Shown: positions 16,086-27,648, counted from the first letter of the stretch. The stretch: DNA of 64,000 nucleotides from Saccharospirillaceae bacterium (GCA_022448365.1 JAKVCS010000003.1:1-64000), one strand, 5' to 3'. Notes: generated by a model from the sequence alone, not told the origin. Made by a program: numbers and translations.

Positions 16086-17255
16086 TCAATCTTCAGTGTA
16101 TAACAATTGTTGTCGGAATAGCGTGGTCAACAGGTTCCTTGCCTCTTGAGTGACTGCATGCCGCAAGATGGCTTCAATATTTATCGCATTGGCGTCGCAC
16201 AGTTGTTCAATCAATGGCAGCTCGCTGGCTGCCATTATCAGAGACTGACCTTGATAGAAAAACTCGACGGCATGACTAGCCTTGCCGAAAGCGAAGCGGG
16301 CAAATTCGGATTTGCGCAACTGGCCGCTGGTGTTTAACTGTCGTTCAATATCGGACCAGCTAAGTTCATCAATGCTCTCAGGACGATGCTCCGGGTACTT
16401 GGCTTCCGTCATTAGTTTGCCAAGAATACGCTGACAAACAGTCTCATCCGCCAGGGCAGAATTGAGGGTGTTTCTCAGTCGTTCAGCCGCATTGCTGTCG
16501 ATTTCACTGCTATGTTTTTGCACGCCTAGATCGGGGTCCTGATAGCGCTTGTCTTCGCTGGCACTCACCAGAACCTCATCCAGTGCAGCCTGTGCCAGTT
16601 CGAGCTGGGAAGGTGCGCGAAATCCGATAGAGTAGGTCATGCACTCACCCCTTGCGACTCCGTGATGAGCAAACAGGGGTGGCAGATACAGCATGTCGCC
16701 TGGGTTTAATACCCAGCAATCGGTCTCATTGAACTCTTCTAGAATCCGTATTTTGGGGCCTTCGATGAACGGACTATGCTCCGAGCATAGTTGGCCAACT
16801 GACCATTCACGCTGACCTTCTGCCTGGAGTAAGAACACATCGTACTGATCGTAATGTGGGCCAACATTGCCACCGTCTACTGCATAACTGATCATCAGGT
16901 CGTCAATGCGCCACGAGGGAATAAAACGAAAGTGCTCCAGCAGATCAGCTGCCTCTGGAATCCATTGGTCGACACCCTGAATCAGTAGTGTCCATTTATC
17001 GTCTGGCAGTAAGCGGAAGTCTTCCTCGGTGAACGGGCCGCATTTGAGTTGCCATGGCCCACCGTCACTATCGTTTGCAATCCCGTCTTCAATAATCAAG
17101 CGGGACTCAATTTCCTGCTCCAGACTCAGGCCAGCTAATTCGTCGGCAGGCATAAGTGGCTCGAACTCGGGCCAGGCGTTGCGGATTAATACAGGTTTTT
17201 TCTGCCAGTAATCACGCAGGAATTGTTCGACGGATAAATGACCTAGTACGTGCAT
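16086..17255 (-). CDS. roxA: Ribosomal oxygenase, JmjC/cupin family (YcfD/RoxA-like)
   Basis: A 2-oxoglutarate- and Fe(II)-dependent oxygenase; the E. coli homologue hydroxylates an arginine of ribosomal protein L16. At 389 aa it is similar to YcfD (373 aa). The iron ligands are visible as HxD in GPHYDQYDVFLLQ (H134, D136) and a distal His in FAHHGVARGE near 196. The N-terminus HLSVEQFLRDYWQKKPVLIRNAW is characteristic, and the C-terminal winged-helix part is present. The start at 17255 follows an AAAGGCG site. It directly precedes the GNAT gene with no gap. Confidence 0.9.
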   Translation of the reverse strand: MHVLGHLSVEQFLRDYWQKKPVLIRNAWPEFEPLMPADELAGLSLEQEIESRLIIEDGIANDSDGGPWQLKCGPFTEEDFRLLPDDKWTLLIQGVDQWIPEAADLLEHFRFIPSWRIDDLMISYAVDGGNVGPHYDQYDVFLLQAEGQREWSVGQLCSEHSPFIEGPKIRILEEFNETDCWVLNPGDMLYLPPLFAHHGVARGECMTYSIGFRAPSQLELAQAALDEVLVSASEDKRYQDPDLGVQKHSSEIDSNAAERLRNTLNSALADETVCQRILGKLMTEAKYPEHRPESIDELSWSDIERQLNTSGQLRKSEFARFAFGKASHAVEFFYQGQSLIMAASELPLIEQLCDANAINIEAILRHAVTQEARNLLTTLFRQQLLYTED

Positions 17256-17420
17256 AGGGTGCGCCTTTCGGGAGTCTGAATTCTGCGGAATGTAAGACTA
17301 ACAGCTGGTTGATTGTTCTAACGCGGCACCATGAGGGTTGCTCGGGTGTCTGAGTCTGTTGAAGGACTAAAGATCCGATGGTACAACGCATGGCCAGTTG
17401 ATAGTCAGGGGTTATCTCAA

Positions 17421-17449
17421 TAAAAAAGCCCTGACGAATCAGGGCTTTC
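17421..17449 (-). terminator. Rho-independent terminator after purB
   Basis: Read on the minus strand, AAAGCCCTGA pairs with TCAGGGCTTT and ends in six T. It separates purB from roxA. Confidence 0.88.
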
Positions 17450-17469
17450 GGTGGTTCAGAGGCAAATAC

Positions 17470-18906
<1,437 letters not shown>

Positions 18907-19012
18907 TCAAACTCAGCAATTACGGGAAAATTCTTGGTCGTCAATTTGTCACACGGAAAAGTTAAAATGGCGTGCTAATTTCGATACAACCTTCAATAGC
19001 GACAATTAACAC

Positions 19013-19597
19013 ATGCTTGAATCCCTATTAACTTATTACGATCATCCAGCCTGGTTGATTCTGATTGTCATTATTTCAACCTTTATGCTGGAGGACCTTG
19101 CAATCATCGGTGCTGCACTGCTGGCGGCCAGTGGAAAGCTGTCGCCGGAAGTTGCCTTCGGGGCAACTTGTATCGGCATGTTTATTGGTGATAGTGCGCT
19201 GTATTTATTTGGCCGTGCCGCTCACTTCTCACCCTGGTTGGCAAAGCGTTTTCAGCACGACATGATTCAGCGTCAGATCAGGCCGCTCCAGCGAGCGCCC
19301 TGGCATCAATTGGCACTGATACGGTGCATGCCGGGGTTACGGACCTTTGGATATATTGCTTGTGGCTTGGCAAAGGTTCCAGGATGGACGTTCACAATCG
19401 CTAACGTCGTCTCAATTTGGGTGTGGGCGACGGTAATATATGCTGTGGCTTATGTGTTTGGTAAGCAATATGCCGATTCCATGGCGGAGTGGTTGTGGTG
19501 GTTGCTACCGGTGGCAGCGGTTGTCTTTATCGCCGGGCAGCGTAAGCTGCGCCAGAATATGGAACAGGATGGCGCTGCTTATGCTGACAGCCATTGA
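19013..19597 (+). CDS. DedA family inner-membrane protein
   Basis: A 194-aa DedA/VTT-family protein. The family motif FMLEDLAIIGAALLAASG lies near the N-terminus, then FIGDSALYLFGR, and the later arginine-containing segment RCMPGLRTFGYIACG carries the conserved [FY]xRxxPxxR-like pattern in modified form. Several hydrophobic helices follow. DedA proteins take part in membrane homeostasis and, in recent work, phospholipid or C55-P translocation. It stands alone between divergent purB and the convergent PTPS-family gene. Confidence 0.85.
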   Translation: MLESLLTYYDHPAWLILIVIISTFMLEDLAIIGAALLAASGKLSPEVAFGATCIGMFIGDSALYLFGRAAHFSPWLAKRFQHDMIQRQIRPLQRAPWHQLALIRCMPGLRTFGYIACGLAKVPGWTFTIANVVSIWVWATVIYAVAYVFGKQYADSMAEWLWWLLPVAAVVFIAGQRKLRQNMEQDGAAYADSH

Positions 19598-19615
19598 CCG
19601 ATTAGTCTGGTGTTT

Positions 19616-20452
19616 TTAAGCCAGGGCAATCGCGCCTTTATTCACGCCTTCGAATGCCTGAGCTTTAACAGCCGCACTCGGGTGTTGTAATTTGATTGCT
19701 GCAGCCAGGTGGCTGGCAATAAATTCAACCGTAGTGTCTGTTGTCATCAGGTAGCATTGGGATTCCGGCATCCACAGCTCGAATTCGCCTTGTTGCGCCT
19801 GATATCGATAGTGAATAACACCGTCTTTTTGGCTGACGATGTCTTCTGTGCTGCCCAGATAAATATCGGCCCATTGCTGCGACCAATATTGCTCCAGCTG
19901 TTGTGAACGCTGTCCGTTGAGAAAGAGTTTGATGCGTGAGCGATGGCCATGGGCAATGCGCTGGCAGTTGCCGTCGTGCTTCTTCAGACCGTGGCTGTAA
20001 TGGTAGTAGTCACCACTGATGGCTTCTGGCTCAAAACTCAGGTTCAGTTGCTCGACATTGACCGGGAAGAAAGGACGCAACTGCTCCCGACACCACTGGG
20101 CCAGAGATGCCGCGGTAATTTCTTTGGCGTCGACCAATGCAACCGCCTGACGTGGTGCCTTCATGCGCAGAGTCTTTCCGTCGCCGTATTCCCAGGTTAA
20201 ATCTATCCGGTCGGCATTCAGCGTGTATTGCAGCTGTGAACTCTGAGTGGGGAGTAATAAGCGGTGATCAATATCATCATCCAGCCAGTTACGCAGTACC
20301 TTTTTAACGACGCCAAAGTCACAAATCATTCCCTGATCGTCGAGTACGCCATCAAGCAGGGCAGATGCCCACCAGGTCTCACCCACCATGCCACGATTGG
20401 CATCCAGGTAGCTGAAATCGACATTGGTTAATTGATCAACAAATAATTGCAT
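19616..20452 (-). CDS. 6-carboxytetrahydropterin synthase (QueD/PTPS) family, double-domain
   Basis: This 278-aa protein contains two halves of the 6-pyruvoyl-tetrahydropterin synthase family. The N-terminal half has DFGVVKKVLRNWLDDDIDHRLLLP, the family's substrate-side motif, near residues 45-70. The C-terminal half has HYSHGLKKHDGNC followed by the zinc-site-like HGH. Single-domain QueD proteins are about 120 aa, so this is a fused or duplicated form known in gammaproteobacteria. A role in queuosine or another deazapurine pathway is possible (queF is at 2.3 kb), but the divergence makes activity uncertain. Confidence 0.75.
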   Translation of the reverse strand: MQLFVDQLTNVDFSYLDANRGMVGETWWASALLDGVLDDQGMICDFGVVKKVLRNWLDDDIDHRLLLPTQSSQLQYTLNADRIDLTWEYGDGKTLRMKAPRQAVALVDAKEITAASLAQWCREQLRPFFPVNVEQLNLSFEPEAISGDYYHYSHGLKKHDGNCQRIAHGHRSRIKLFLNGQRSQQLEQYWSQQWADIYLGSTEDIVSQKDGVIHYRYQAQQGEFELWMPESQCYLMTTDTTVEFIASHLAAAIKLQHPSAAVKAQAFEGVNKGAIALA

Positions 20453-20643
20453 AAGGCCTCCGGAAAGCGGCGGGCATTCTAGCGAAAAAGCCGTCAGGCT
20501 GCACGGTTTGCAGTGCGCATTGAAAACAGGGATTTACTAATCCTTACCAAACACCCAGCTTTAAACCCTGTTATGATAGCCGATCAAAATTTTGTGGTCC
20601 GGAGCTTGTGGCTCTGACCGGTTACCAGATGGTTCAGGGGTCT

Positions 20644-23598
20644 ATGAACAGATTTACTTTGGCGCCAGTTGTGGTGTCAGTGGTTTTGGCGAGTGTTGCC
20701 GGGTGCAGTGATAACGATAACAACTCCGGTTCAAGCAGCAATGCGACAGTGACGGTACATTCTAACCAAGGCGACATTGCTTATGGTCTGATTCGTTCTC
20801 AGGTTATCGGTGAATCCGGATTGCCAAGTACGGATTTTGAACAGCAGCCAAATGTGGTTGCTGTGGCGGCGGCTGAAAACGGCGAGGCCAGAGTCAGTAT
20901 TCCGAACGATGAAGTACATCAGTTTCAATTAGTCAGCCGTGTCGCCGATTCATCTCGTGATGTTAATGCCACGTCACGCAAGTGTCAGTTGGTGGATGGT
21001 TGTAACGGCATCGAGTTTGGCAGTCGCTATGCGCCAGGCGATATGTCATGGCGGGCGGTCGCATATGACCTGGGTAACAACGAGAACATCTATGTAACCC
21101 CGTTTACTGAACTGGCTGCTGAGTTAGCAATGCAGCGCGTGTTTGTAGAAACTTATCAGGAAACCAGTGGCAGTCGGACTGGTGTTTGGGATACAACCGG
21201 ATTCCACTCGCCATATTCGGTTGTTCAGTCTGTATCTCAGGTAAATCAATTGATGGGCGTTGATGATATTCAGAGCTGTGCCCCAGCGGATCTGACACGT
21301 CTTGATGCGCTCAGTGTGCCATCTAATTGCAGTTTGGCAGTGTCGGTCAGGTATGGTGCCTTACTCGCGGCCTGGCAAAAAATGAATCTGGATGCGCTAC
21401 AAGCCAATCCCTCTGCAGAGCCATTAGCCACTAAAATTGCTAAAGAGCTGGTGACCAATAATGGTCAAATGTTGCAGTCGGGTAGCCTCGCGGGTTACAG
21501 CATTGCGCTTGATAGTCTTTATGAATCAGCCAAGAACAATCTTGAAAAAGCACCTGTAAACAACGCTGATGTGAAAGCAGCAGTTAATGAAACGGTACTG
21601 GCTCTCGCAGGAAATATCGCCAGTTTCCGTGAAAATGCCGGGATGCCAACTCAAATTAATCCCGGCTCCCTTTCCTCTTTGTTGGGAGAGAGTGTGGCTG
21701 CGGATATGCAGCTGGGGATTGAACGCAGTAAGAAGTTTTTACAAAATTTGCGGGATAATCAGGCCGACTTTTTTAACGGTGGTGAGGCATTTAAAAAGCG
21801 CCTGGAAGATTATCGTGACAAGCTAAAAGCCGTTGGCGATGAACATCAGGACAGTTTCAACAAAATTGTCGATGCTTTTGTAAAAACCAAACAACTTTAC
21901 ATCGAGTGTTTAGAAGGGAATTGCACGACCCATGATGGTGAGGAAGGCTGGGAGTGGTTGACTGCAGCCGATTTCAGTAACAATGTCTTAACCATCAATT
22001 CCGGTGAAGTGACGGTCAGTCAGGCCATTGCTGATATTAACCTGACGGACAGCATTACCGATCCGGTTTCGTCTCAGGCAATTGATCTGTTGATTAAGGG
22101 CACGTATCAGATTGGTGGTGTGACTTTTACACTGGAGCATACCTATGAAGACACTGACACCAAGGCCGACATAATTTCACCTTCAGGGATTCGAATTTAT
22201 TACGCCGATTCCGTTGCTGCGATACAACCCGCTGCAGAGGAGTTGGCTTATGAACTGCGCTGGGCCGATTTTAATTTCTACGCCAACAAGGGCGAGGACG
22301 ATGAAGTAGAAGTGGAGGGCACCTACTCTCAGTTCTATTTTGGTGTGAAAAATCCAGATGATGCTAACGACGAACGTCGTTATAACATTCAAAGTGTGGC
22401 TTTGAGTGGGCGTATCTCCGATAAAATTGATGGCGAAGATAGTGTTGACGATGAGATAACCGAACTGGTTGTGTCTGCTCGATCGAACAACGCAGATGAG
22501 TTTTATCCGGAGACAACATTCGCCCCATTCAGTGGTTTTCTTGAAGAGCGTACCAATCCTGCCTATCCCAAGGGTAACACTCAGGCCGGTCTGGTAAGTT
22601 ATCAGTTTGGTACTGAAACAGTGTCGGGCCAGCAAGCTGAGTATTTCGACTTTGTTGTGCCATTAGCTGATTCTTACCGCTACCGCTTCCATCAGGAGCG
22701 CACGATTACCGATAGTCGTGATCTCGACAGTGATGGTGACACAGGCGATACCGTTACGATTCACGATTTTGAGCGTTGTACTTTAACCTTGGATAGCGCC
22801 GGCCGCAGCGTCAAAAGTTGCGATCCCAAGCAGCGAATACTTGGTGCACGCAATGTTCAGCAGTCGCTCAATGACCTTTGGGAAATCGGTGTCTTCTCTC
22901 GCATTCAGGTGGCTAACAGAGGTACATACTTCGTAACCTGGCCCGCCTCTCAAGACAGTAACCAATGTTTGAAGCTGGATGCTCTTGATGACTCCGGTGC
23001 CGAACTCAGCGGTACGCTCTATGAGCAAGCGGTTCTCGGTCTCAACACCATGCGTTTTGCTGCTGAGGTCATGTTGGATGACAATACCTCAGAAAGCGAA
23101 GATCCAAACACACTACTCGATGTGTCGCTAACGCTGACCACCAAAGAGCGCTATCAGGTGACGGCCGTGTTGTCCCACGACTACGAGCGTGACACGGCAG
23201 GTAATGTGTCAACCGCGATTGGTTCAGGTCTTGATCGGATATCGGTGGTTTATAACACAACTAACGAACTGGCAGATTCTGGCAGTGTTGCCATCTTCCA
23301 GGATGGTCTGAGTCTGAACGTGGAAGGCGATAGCGATGACCCGCAACCTGCAGAAATTGTTGCTGCTGTACAAAATGCCAATAACTCAATCCAGTTGCCT
23401 TACAAATTCATCACCAATAATGATGGTCAATACGAACGCTGCGTCACGGCTAATCAGGCTGAGTTCCCAAACACCAGCACTTTGGAGGATGCGATTATTC
23501 CGATCAATTATCGCGGTGTTGTGTATGGTCGTATTCGCAAAGAGAACGATATTTGGGTTGTTCGCTTTGTTAACGGGGAGTTCCAGACTTTGATGTAA
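20644..23598 (+). CDS. Giant lipoprotein, paralogue of the one at 27649 (function unknown)
   Basis: A 984-aa predicted lipoprotein. Starting at ATG 20644 gives a type II signal peptide, MNRFT then a hydrophobic stretch ending in the lipobox VAGC, followed by an acidic, Asn/Ser-rich linker. Asp after the lipid Cys-Ser suggests nothing decisive about sorting. The body has no domain I recognise, but it aligns with the 27649 gene product: a Cys pair region (KCQLVDGCNGIEFG), a helical VNQLMGVDDI stretch, YGALLAAWQ, and the C-terminus YGRIRKENDIWVVRFVNGEF. An alternative start at 20629 would lengthen the N-region. A terminator follows at 23618. Confidence 0.78.
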   Translation: MNRFTLAPVVVSVVLASVAGCSDNDNNSGSSSNATVTVHSNQGDIAYGLIRSQVIGESGLPSTDFEQQPNVVAVAAAENGEARVSIPNDEVHQFQLVSRVADSSRDVNATSRKCQLVDGCNGIEFGSRYAPGDMSWRAVAYDLGNNENIYVTPFTELAAELAMQRVFVETYQETSGSRTGVWDTTGFHSPYSVVQSVSQVNQLMGVDDIQSCAPADLTRLDALSVPSNCSLAVSVRYGALLAAWQKMNLDALQANPSAEPLATKIAKELVTNNGQMLQSGSLAGYSIALDSLYESAKNNLEKAPVNNADVKAAVNETVLALAGNIASFRENAGMPTQINPGSLSSLLGESVAADMQLGIERSKKFLQNLRDNQADFFNGGEAFKKRLEDYRDKLKAVGDEHQDSFNKIVDAFVKTKQLYIECLEGNCTTHDGEEGWEWLTAADFSNNVLTINSGEVTVSQAIADINLTDSITDPVSSQAIDLLIKGTYQIGGVTFTLEHTYEDTDTKADIISPSGIRIYYADSVAAIQPAAEELAYELRWADFNFYANKGEDDEVEVEGTYSQFYFGVKNPDDANDERRYNIQSVALSGRISDKIDGEDSVDDEITELVVSARSNNADEFYPETTFAPFSGFLEERTNPAYPKGNTQAGLVSYQFGTETVSGQQAEYFDFVVPLADSYRYRFHQERTITDSRDLDSDGDTGDTVTIHDFERCTLTLDSAGRSVKSCDPKQRILGARNVQQSLNDLWEIGVFSRIQVANRGTYFVTWPASQDSNQCLKLDALDDSGAELSGTLYEQAVLGLNTMRFAAEVMLDDNTSESEDPNTLLDVSLTLTTKERYQVTAVLSHDYERDTAGNVSTAIGSGLDRISVVYNTTNELADSGSVAIFQDGLSLNVEGDSDDPQPAEIVAAVQNANNSIQLPYKFITNNDGQYERCVTANQAEFPNTSTLEDAIIPINYRGVVYGRIRKENDIWVVRFVNGEFQTLM

Positions 23599-23617
23599 GA
23601 CAAGGTCCGGATGGTTG

Positions 23618-23646
23618 AAAAGCCGCACATCGTTGCGGCTTTTTTG
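23618..23646. terminator. Terminator between convergent genes
   Basis: AAAAGCCGCA and TGCGGCTTTT pair around a 6-base loop, with T-runs on both strands. It probably serves both the lipoprotein gene and the convergent membrane-protein gene. Confidence 0.85.
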
Positions 23647-23660
23647 TTGCTTTTGTGTTG

Positions 23661-24596
23661 TCAGGCAAACAGTAGTGTATGACAAATCACCCGGAAGACA
23701 ATGCCGAGCAGGGCGCCATATATGGCAGGTCGGGCAACCGCAGAAACCCGTTTCCCGGCGGCGATTAAAATTGCGACACCAGCAACATCGAGGGGGCACA
23801 GTAACAGACCAGCAAGGAGATTGACGTCGCGGTGGTCGATGATCCCCTGGTTAAAACTTTCAACCGCAAGCCCCATCATTGCCGTACCGCCAGCAACGTA
23901 TTTGGTAATTGCAAGGATTAATGTTTCAGAGGGATAGCCCAATATCGATAGCAAAGGGCTGATAAGTTGTTCGATCCATTGGATTGCCCCTGTCAGAGTA
24001 AATAACTTGACCGCAACCAAGGCGACCACGAGAAGAGGCAGGGCGCCCATGGCGATGTCCCACGCGTCCTGACCGGCTTTGCGAATAACGACCAGTAAAT
24101 TGTCTCTCCCGTCGCTCTGTTGTTGCAGTTCAGCTGCCAGTGTTTCCGAGTCGTTGAGATTTTTACCGAACAGGTAAAACGTAACACTGGAAGCAATAAG
24201 TCCTCCCGCGATCGCAATCGCCATCGTGGCTGGGATATTAAGGCCTATTGAGGCCATTGGAAATACGACATTGGCTTGTGCCAATGCCAGAACCATCGCG
24301 AATGTTGCAGCGATGTGCCTGTCTGAGGCACCGCCTCTGGCCATCATTGCAAGAGTCGCGATAGGCGCAGCAAAGCTCACCATAAGTACCTGAATCATGG
24401 CGAAAATGCCCATGCCGTTGAGACCGAATGGACGGAGTACTGGGGTAAGGATCGTCACTATTTTCTGTAGCATACCGTTTGCTTCCAGCCAGCGCATGAG
24501 GCTGAGCATCACGATCATAATTGGCAATAAAACGAAGAGGGCCAGTTCGACAGCTGAGCGCCCGGATGACAGAACGAGAGTTGTGATTTCTTGCAT
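23661..24596 (-). CDS. Nucleoside-recognition (Gate) domain membrane protein
   Basis: A 311-aa polytopic inner-membrane protein with two repeats of the nucleoside recognition/Gate fold: the first around VLRPFGLNGMGIFAMIQVL and the second around ITKYVAGGTAMMGLAVESF, each next to hydrophobic helices. Related proteins include the spore maturation SpmA/SpmB and YjiH families, and the substrate is usually unknown. The start is ATG 24596. It is flanked by a small hypothetical gene on the same strand. Confidence 0.8.
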   Translation of the reverse strand: MQEITTLVLSSGRSAVELALFVLLPIMIVMLSLMRWLEANGMLQKIVTILTPVLRPFGLNGMGIFAMIQVLMVSFAAPIATLAMMARGGASDRHIAATFAMVLALAQANVVFPMASIGLNIPATMAIAIAGGLIASSVTFYLFGKNLNDSETLAAELQQQSDGRDNLLVVIRKAGQDAWDIAMGALPLLVVALVAVKLFTLTGAIQWIEQLISPLLSILGYPSETLILAITKYVAGGTAMMGLAVESFNQGIIDHRDVNLLAGLLLCPLDVAGVAILIAAGKRVSAVARPAIYGALLGIVFRVICHTLLFA

Positions 24597-24667
24597 TAAT
24601 CAGGGGAACCTGAGTCCAAATAGTGGAAGGTACCCCGTTGGCGTGCTCGATTGCAATCAGCGCTTCA

Positions 24668-24877
24668 TCAAATAAATTGGCCTGGAGCAATGTGGTTCGG
24701 GAGATTGACCACAGTGCATGGCCTGTCGGTTTTACGACCTTTTAACCATGGGTGTTTTTCACCCGTAATGCCCTCCTCTATCTTTTGTATTTTTCCGCCA
24801 GCTTTGAGAAACCGTTTTATGTCTTCCTCAAGCAGTTTCTGACGCTCGATGGGATCAGCTTGTTGCTTCTTGGCCAT
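24668..24877 (-). CDS. Small conserved hypothetical protein (69 aa)
   Basis: A 69-aa charged protein with an unusually good ribosome binding site (GGAGGTG, 5 bases before ATG). The stretch EEDIKRFLKAGGKIQKIEEG resembles the conserved part of small proteobacterial proteins such as SutA of Pseudomonas (EEFLSRGGKVQEIE), a slow-growth RNA polymerase regulator. That link is a recollection of a short motif, not a firm homology. The protein lacks the long acidic N-terminus of SutA. Confidence 0.7.
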   Translation of the reverse strand: MAKKQQADPIERQKLLEEDIKRFLKAGGKIQKIEEGITGEKHPWLKGRKTDRPCTVVNLPNHIAPGQFI

Positions 24878-25187
24878 ACCACACCTCCGGTGCTTGTATA
24901 TTTAATGCATAAGCTATGTATAAGTATTGTATATGATTAAAATCGAGGTCAGCAAAACGGAAAAACGTAGGGAAGTGTCAGAAATTTAATTGTGTATAGT
25001 TCGTATTTATGCGCCTTATCTTCGACATTGATGCTGCTTATAGGAGATGAGAGCGCCGATAGGTATACTGCGGCAACTAATTATTCAGCTGCCGGCCAAA
25101 GTGCACGCCTACTGAGCGCTTATCCGCAGGCAGCTTTATGGATCCGGGTTCTGTTGTGAGAATCCACTAAAAAATTGAGGCTTAATC
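24878..25187. other. Divergent intergenic region upstream of glcB
   Basis: About 310 bases separate the small minus-strand gene from malate synthase. The left part is AT-rich (TATATTTAATGCATAAGC) as expected of a promoter for the minus-strand gene. A TATAGT lies near 24995. No hairpin or operator stands out. A GAGG site precedes the glcB ATG. Confidence 0.4.
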
Positions 25188-27365
25188 ATGACTGCATACG
25201 TTCAGAAGGGTGGCATCCAGGTCGCTCAGGAGCTGTACGATTTCATCAACGACAAAGCGATTCCAGGAACTGGCGTTGACGCTGAGAAATTCTGGGCTGA
25301 GTTCGACAAGATCGCTAACGAACTGGCACCGAAGAACAAAGCGCTGCTGGCTAAGCGTGATGATCTGCAAGCTAAGATCGACGCTTATCACACTGAGCGT
25401 AAAGGTCAGCCTCTGAACTTCCCTGAGTACAAATCCTTTCTGCAGGAAATCGGCTACCTGTTGCCAGAGGGTGAAGACTTCGCTGCAACGACGGCCAATG
25501 TTGAGCCAGAAATCGCTCAAATGGCGGGTCCTCAGCTGGTTGTGCCAATCATGAATGCGCGTTTCGCATTGAACGCTTCCAATGCGCGTTGGGGTTCTCT
25601 GTACGATGCACTGTACGGCACCAAGGCCATCTCTGAAGAAGGTGGCGCTGAGAAGGGTCCTGGTTACAACCAGGTGCGTGGCGATAAGGTCATCGCTTAT
25701 GCTCGTGACTTCCTGAACGAAGCTGCACCGCTGGCCGCTGGCAATCAGGCTGACAGCACAAAATACGCTATCGAAGGTGGCAAGCTGGTTGTAACACTGA
25801 AAGACGGTTCTGTGACTGGTCTGAAGGACGAAGCACAACTGCAAGGTTACACCGGTGATGCATCGGCTCCGACCGGCATCCTGCTGAAAAACAACGGCCT
25901 GCGTTTCGAAATTCAGATCGATGCGTCAAGCCCGATTGGCTCTACTGACGCGGCTGGCGTTAAAGATGTACTGATGGAATCTGCACTGACCACCATTATG
26001 GACTGTGAAGACTCCGTTGCGTGTGTTGATGGCGCTGACAAAGTAGTTACTTACGGCAACTGGTTAGGTCTGATGAAAGGCGACCTGGCTGAGGAAGTGT
26101 CTAAAGGCGGCAAAACTTTCACCCGTACCATGAACGCTGACCGTGAATACACCGGTTTAGACGGTGAAACGTTCACTGTGAAAGGCCGTTCTATGCTGTT
26201 CGTTCGTAACGTGGGTCATTTAATGACTAACCCTGCGATCCTGCTGGCTGACGGTTCTGAAGTACCGGAAGGCATCATGGATGGCATGATGACCACCATG
26301 ATTGCAATGCACGATCTGAAAGGTAATGCACCGTTTAAGAACTCAACTACCGGTTCTGTAAACATCGTTAAGCCTAAGATGCACGGTCCTGAGGAAGTGG
26401 CTTTCGCCAACGAACTGTTCGGTCGTATCGAAGACGCACTGGAACTGCCGCGCTTCACCATGAAGATGGGCATCATGGACGAAGAGCGTCGTACTACGGT
26501 TAACCTGAAAGAGTGTATCCGTGCTGCGAAAGATCGTGTTGTATTCATCAACACTGGCTTCCTGGATCGTACCGGTGATGAGCTGCATACGTCTATGTTG
26601 GCTGGTCCTTTTGTTGCTAAAACCGTTATGAAGCAACAAACCTGGATCAACGCTTACGAGGACTGGAACGTCGACACCGGCCTGGAAACTTCTCTGTCTG
26701 GCCGTGCCCAAATCGGTAAAGGCATGTGGCCTATCCCGGATGAGATGGGGATGATGATGGAGCAGAAGATTGGTCACCCTAAAGCAGGCGCAAACACCGC
26801 TTGGGTTCCATCTCCGACTGCTGCCACTCTGCACGCAATGCATTACCATAAGGTAGACGTATTTGCGGTACAGGAAGAGTTGAAGAAGCGTGATCACGCT
26901 AACGTTGACGACATCCTGACCGTACCTCTGATGACTCAGGAGCAGATTGATGCCTTGACGCCAGAGTTCATTCAGAACGAAATTGACAATAACTGTCAGG
27001 GTATCCTTGGTTATGTTGTTCGTTGGGTGGATGCCGGTGTTGGCTGTTCTAAAGTACCGGATATCAACAACGTAGGCCTGATGGAAGATCGTGCAACTCT
27101 GCGTATCTCGTCTCAGCACGTTGCCAACTGGTTAGAGCATGGTATCTGTAGTCAGGAGCAGGTTGAAGACAGCCTGAAGCGTATGGCTGAAGTTGTAGAT
27201 GGCCAGAACGCTAATGATCCGGCATACATTGCCATGGCGCCTAACTTTGACGGCATCGCATTCCAGGCGGCATCTGACCTGATCTTCAAGGGTAAAGAGC
27301 AGCCAAGTGGCTACACTGAGCCATTGCTGCACGCCTATCGTTTGAAGTTTAAAGCTGCTAACTAA
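25188..27365 (+). CDS. glcB: Malate synthase G
   Basis: GlcB condenses glyoxylate with acetyl-CoA to malate in the glyoxylate shunt and in glycolate use. The 725-aa length fits the G isoform (E. coli 723). Characteristic stretches include the N-terminal helical clasp, [18 protein letters not shown] with its catalytic acidic pair, [16 protein letters not shown] with the catalytic Arg, and [20 protein letters not shown] near the C-terminus. Codon choice is strongly biased (GGT, CGT, CTG), suggesting high expression. No isocitrate lyase or glcDEF genes are adjacent. A strong terminator follows. Confidence 0.97.
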   Translation: MTAYVQKGGIQVAQELYDFINDKAIPGTGVDAEKFWAEFDKIANELAPKNKALLAKRDDLQAKIDAYHTERKGQPLNFPEYKSFLQEIGYLLPEGEDFAATTANVEPEIAQMAGPQLVVPIMNARFALNASNARWGSLYDALYGTKAISEEGGAEKGPGYNQVRGDKVIAYARDFLNEAAPLAAGNQADSTKYAIEGGKLVVTLKDGSVTGLKDEAQLQGYTGDASAPTGILLKNNGLRFEIQIDASSPIGSTDAAGVKDVLMESALTTIMDCEDSVACVDGADKVVTYGNWLGLMKGDLAEEVSKGGKTFTRTMNADREYTGLDGETFTVKGRSMLFVRNVGHLMTNPAILLADGSEVPEGIMDGMMTTMIAMHDLKGNAPFKNSTTGSVNIVKPKMHGPEEVAFANELFGRIEDALELPRFTMKMGIMDEERRTTVNLKECIRAAKDRVVFINTGFLDRTGDELHTSMLAGPFVAKTVMKQQTWINAYEDWNVDTGLETSLSGRAQIGKGMWPIPDEMGMMMEQKIGHPKAGANTAWVPSPTAATLHAMHYHKVDVFAVQEELKKRDHANVDDILTVPLMTQEQIDALTPEFIQNEIDNNCQGILGYVVRWVDAGVGCSKVPDINNVGLMEDRATLRISSQHVANWLEHGICSQEQVEDSLKRMAEVVDGQNANDPAYIAMAPNFDGIAFQAASDLIFKGKEQPSGYTEPLLHAYRLKFKAAN

Positions 27366-27409
27366 GTTTTAGTAATTCAACTGGTTATAGCTCTCTTTTA
27401 AAGAGAATA

Positions 27410-27447
27410 AAAAACCCGGCTATTGTGTAATAGCCGGGTTTTTTTGT
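27410..27447 (+). terminator. Rho-independent terminator after glcB
   Basis: A 14-bp stem, AAAACCCGGCTATT with AATAGCCGGGTTTT, closes a 4-base loop and ends in a T-run. Confidence 0.93.
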
Positions 27448-27528
27448 CCTGGCGTGGTGTCAGGCGCTGAATATTGGTTGTTACGCCACGTAAGCCCGGG
27501 TTGCACATAGTTTTAAGTCGGAAAGTAC

Positions 27529-27550
27529 TGATAAATATGCATATTTATCA
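27529..27550. promoter_or_regulatory. Perfect 22-bp palindrome upstream of the second giant lipoprotein
   Basis: TGATAAATATG is followed immediately by its exact reverse complement. It lies 98 bases before the lipoprotein start codon, in a non-coding gap after the glcB terminator. Its size and symmetry fit an operator for a dimeric regulator, but no regulator is known. Confidence 0.55.
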
Positions 27551-27648
27551 TTAAGGCGTGTAAAGTGGCGGTAAAACGGGACGGCAGGCGTAGGCAAACG
27601 CTCAGCTGTCCGTAAAATCAGTTTAGGGAAATCTGAAGAAGAATAATT

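Noticed and set aside
25182-25844. A 220-codon minus-strand frame across the start of glcB
   Set aside because: It is antisense to malate synthase G and arises from the strong codon bias of that gene.
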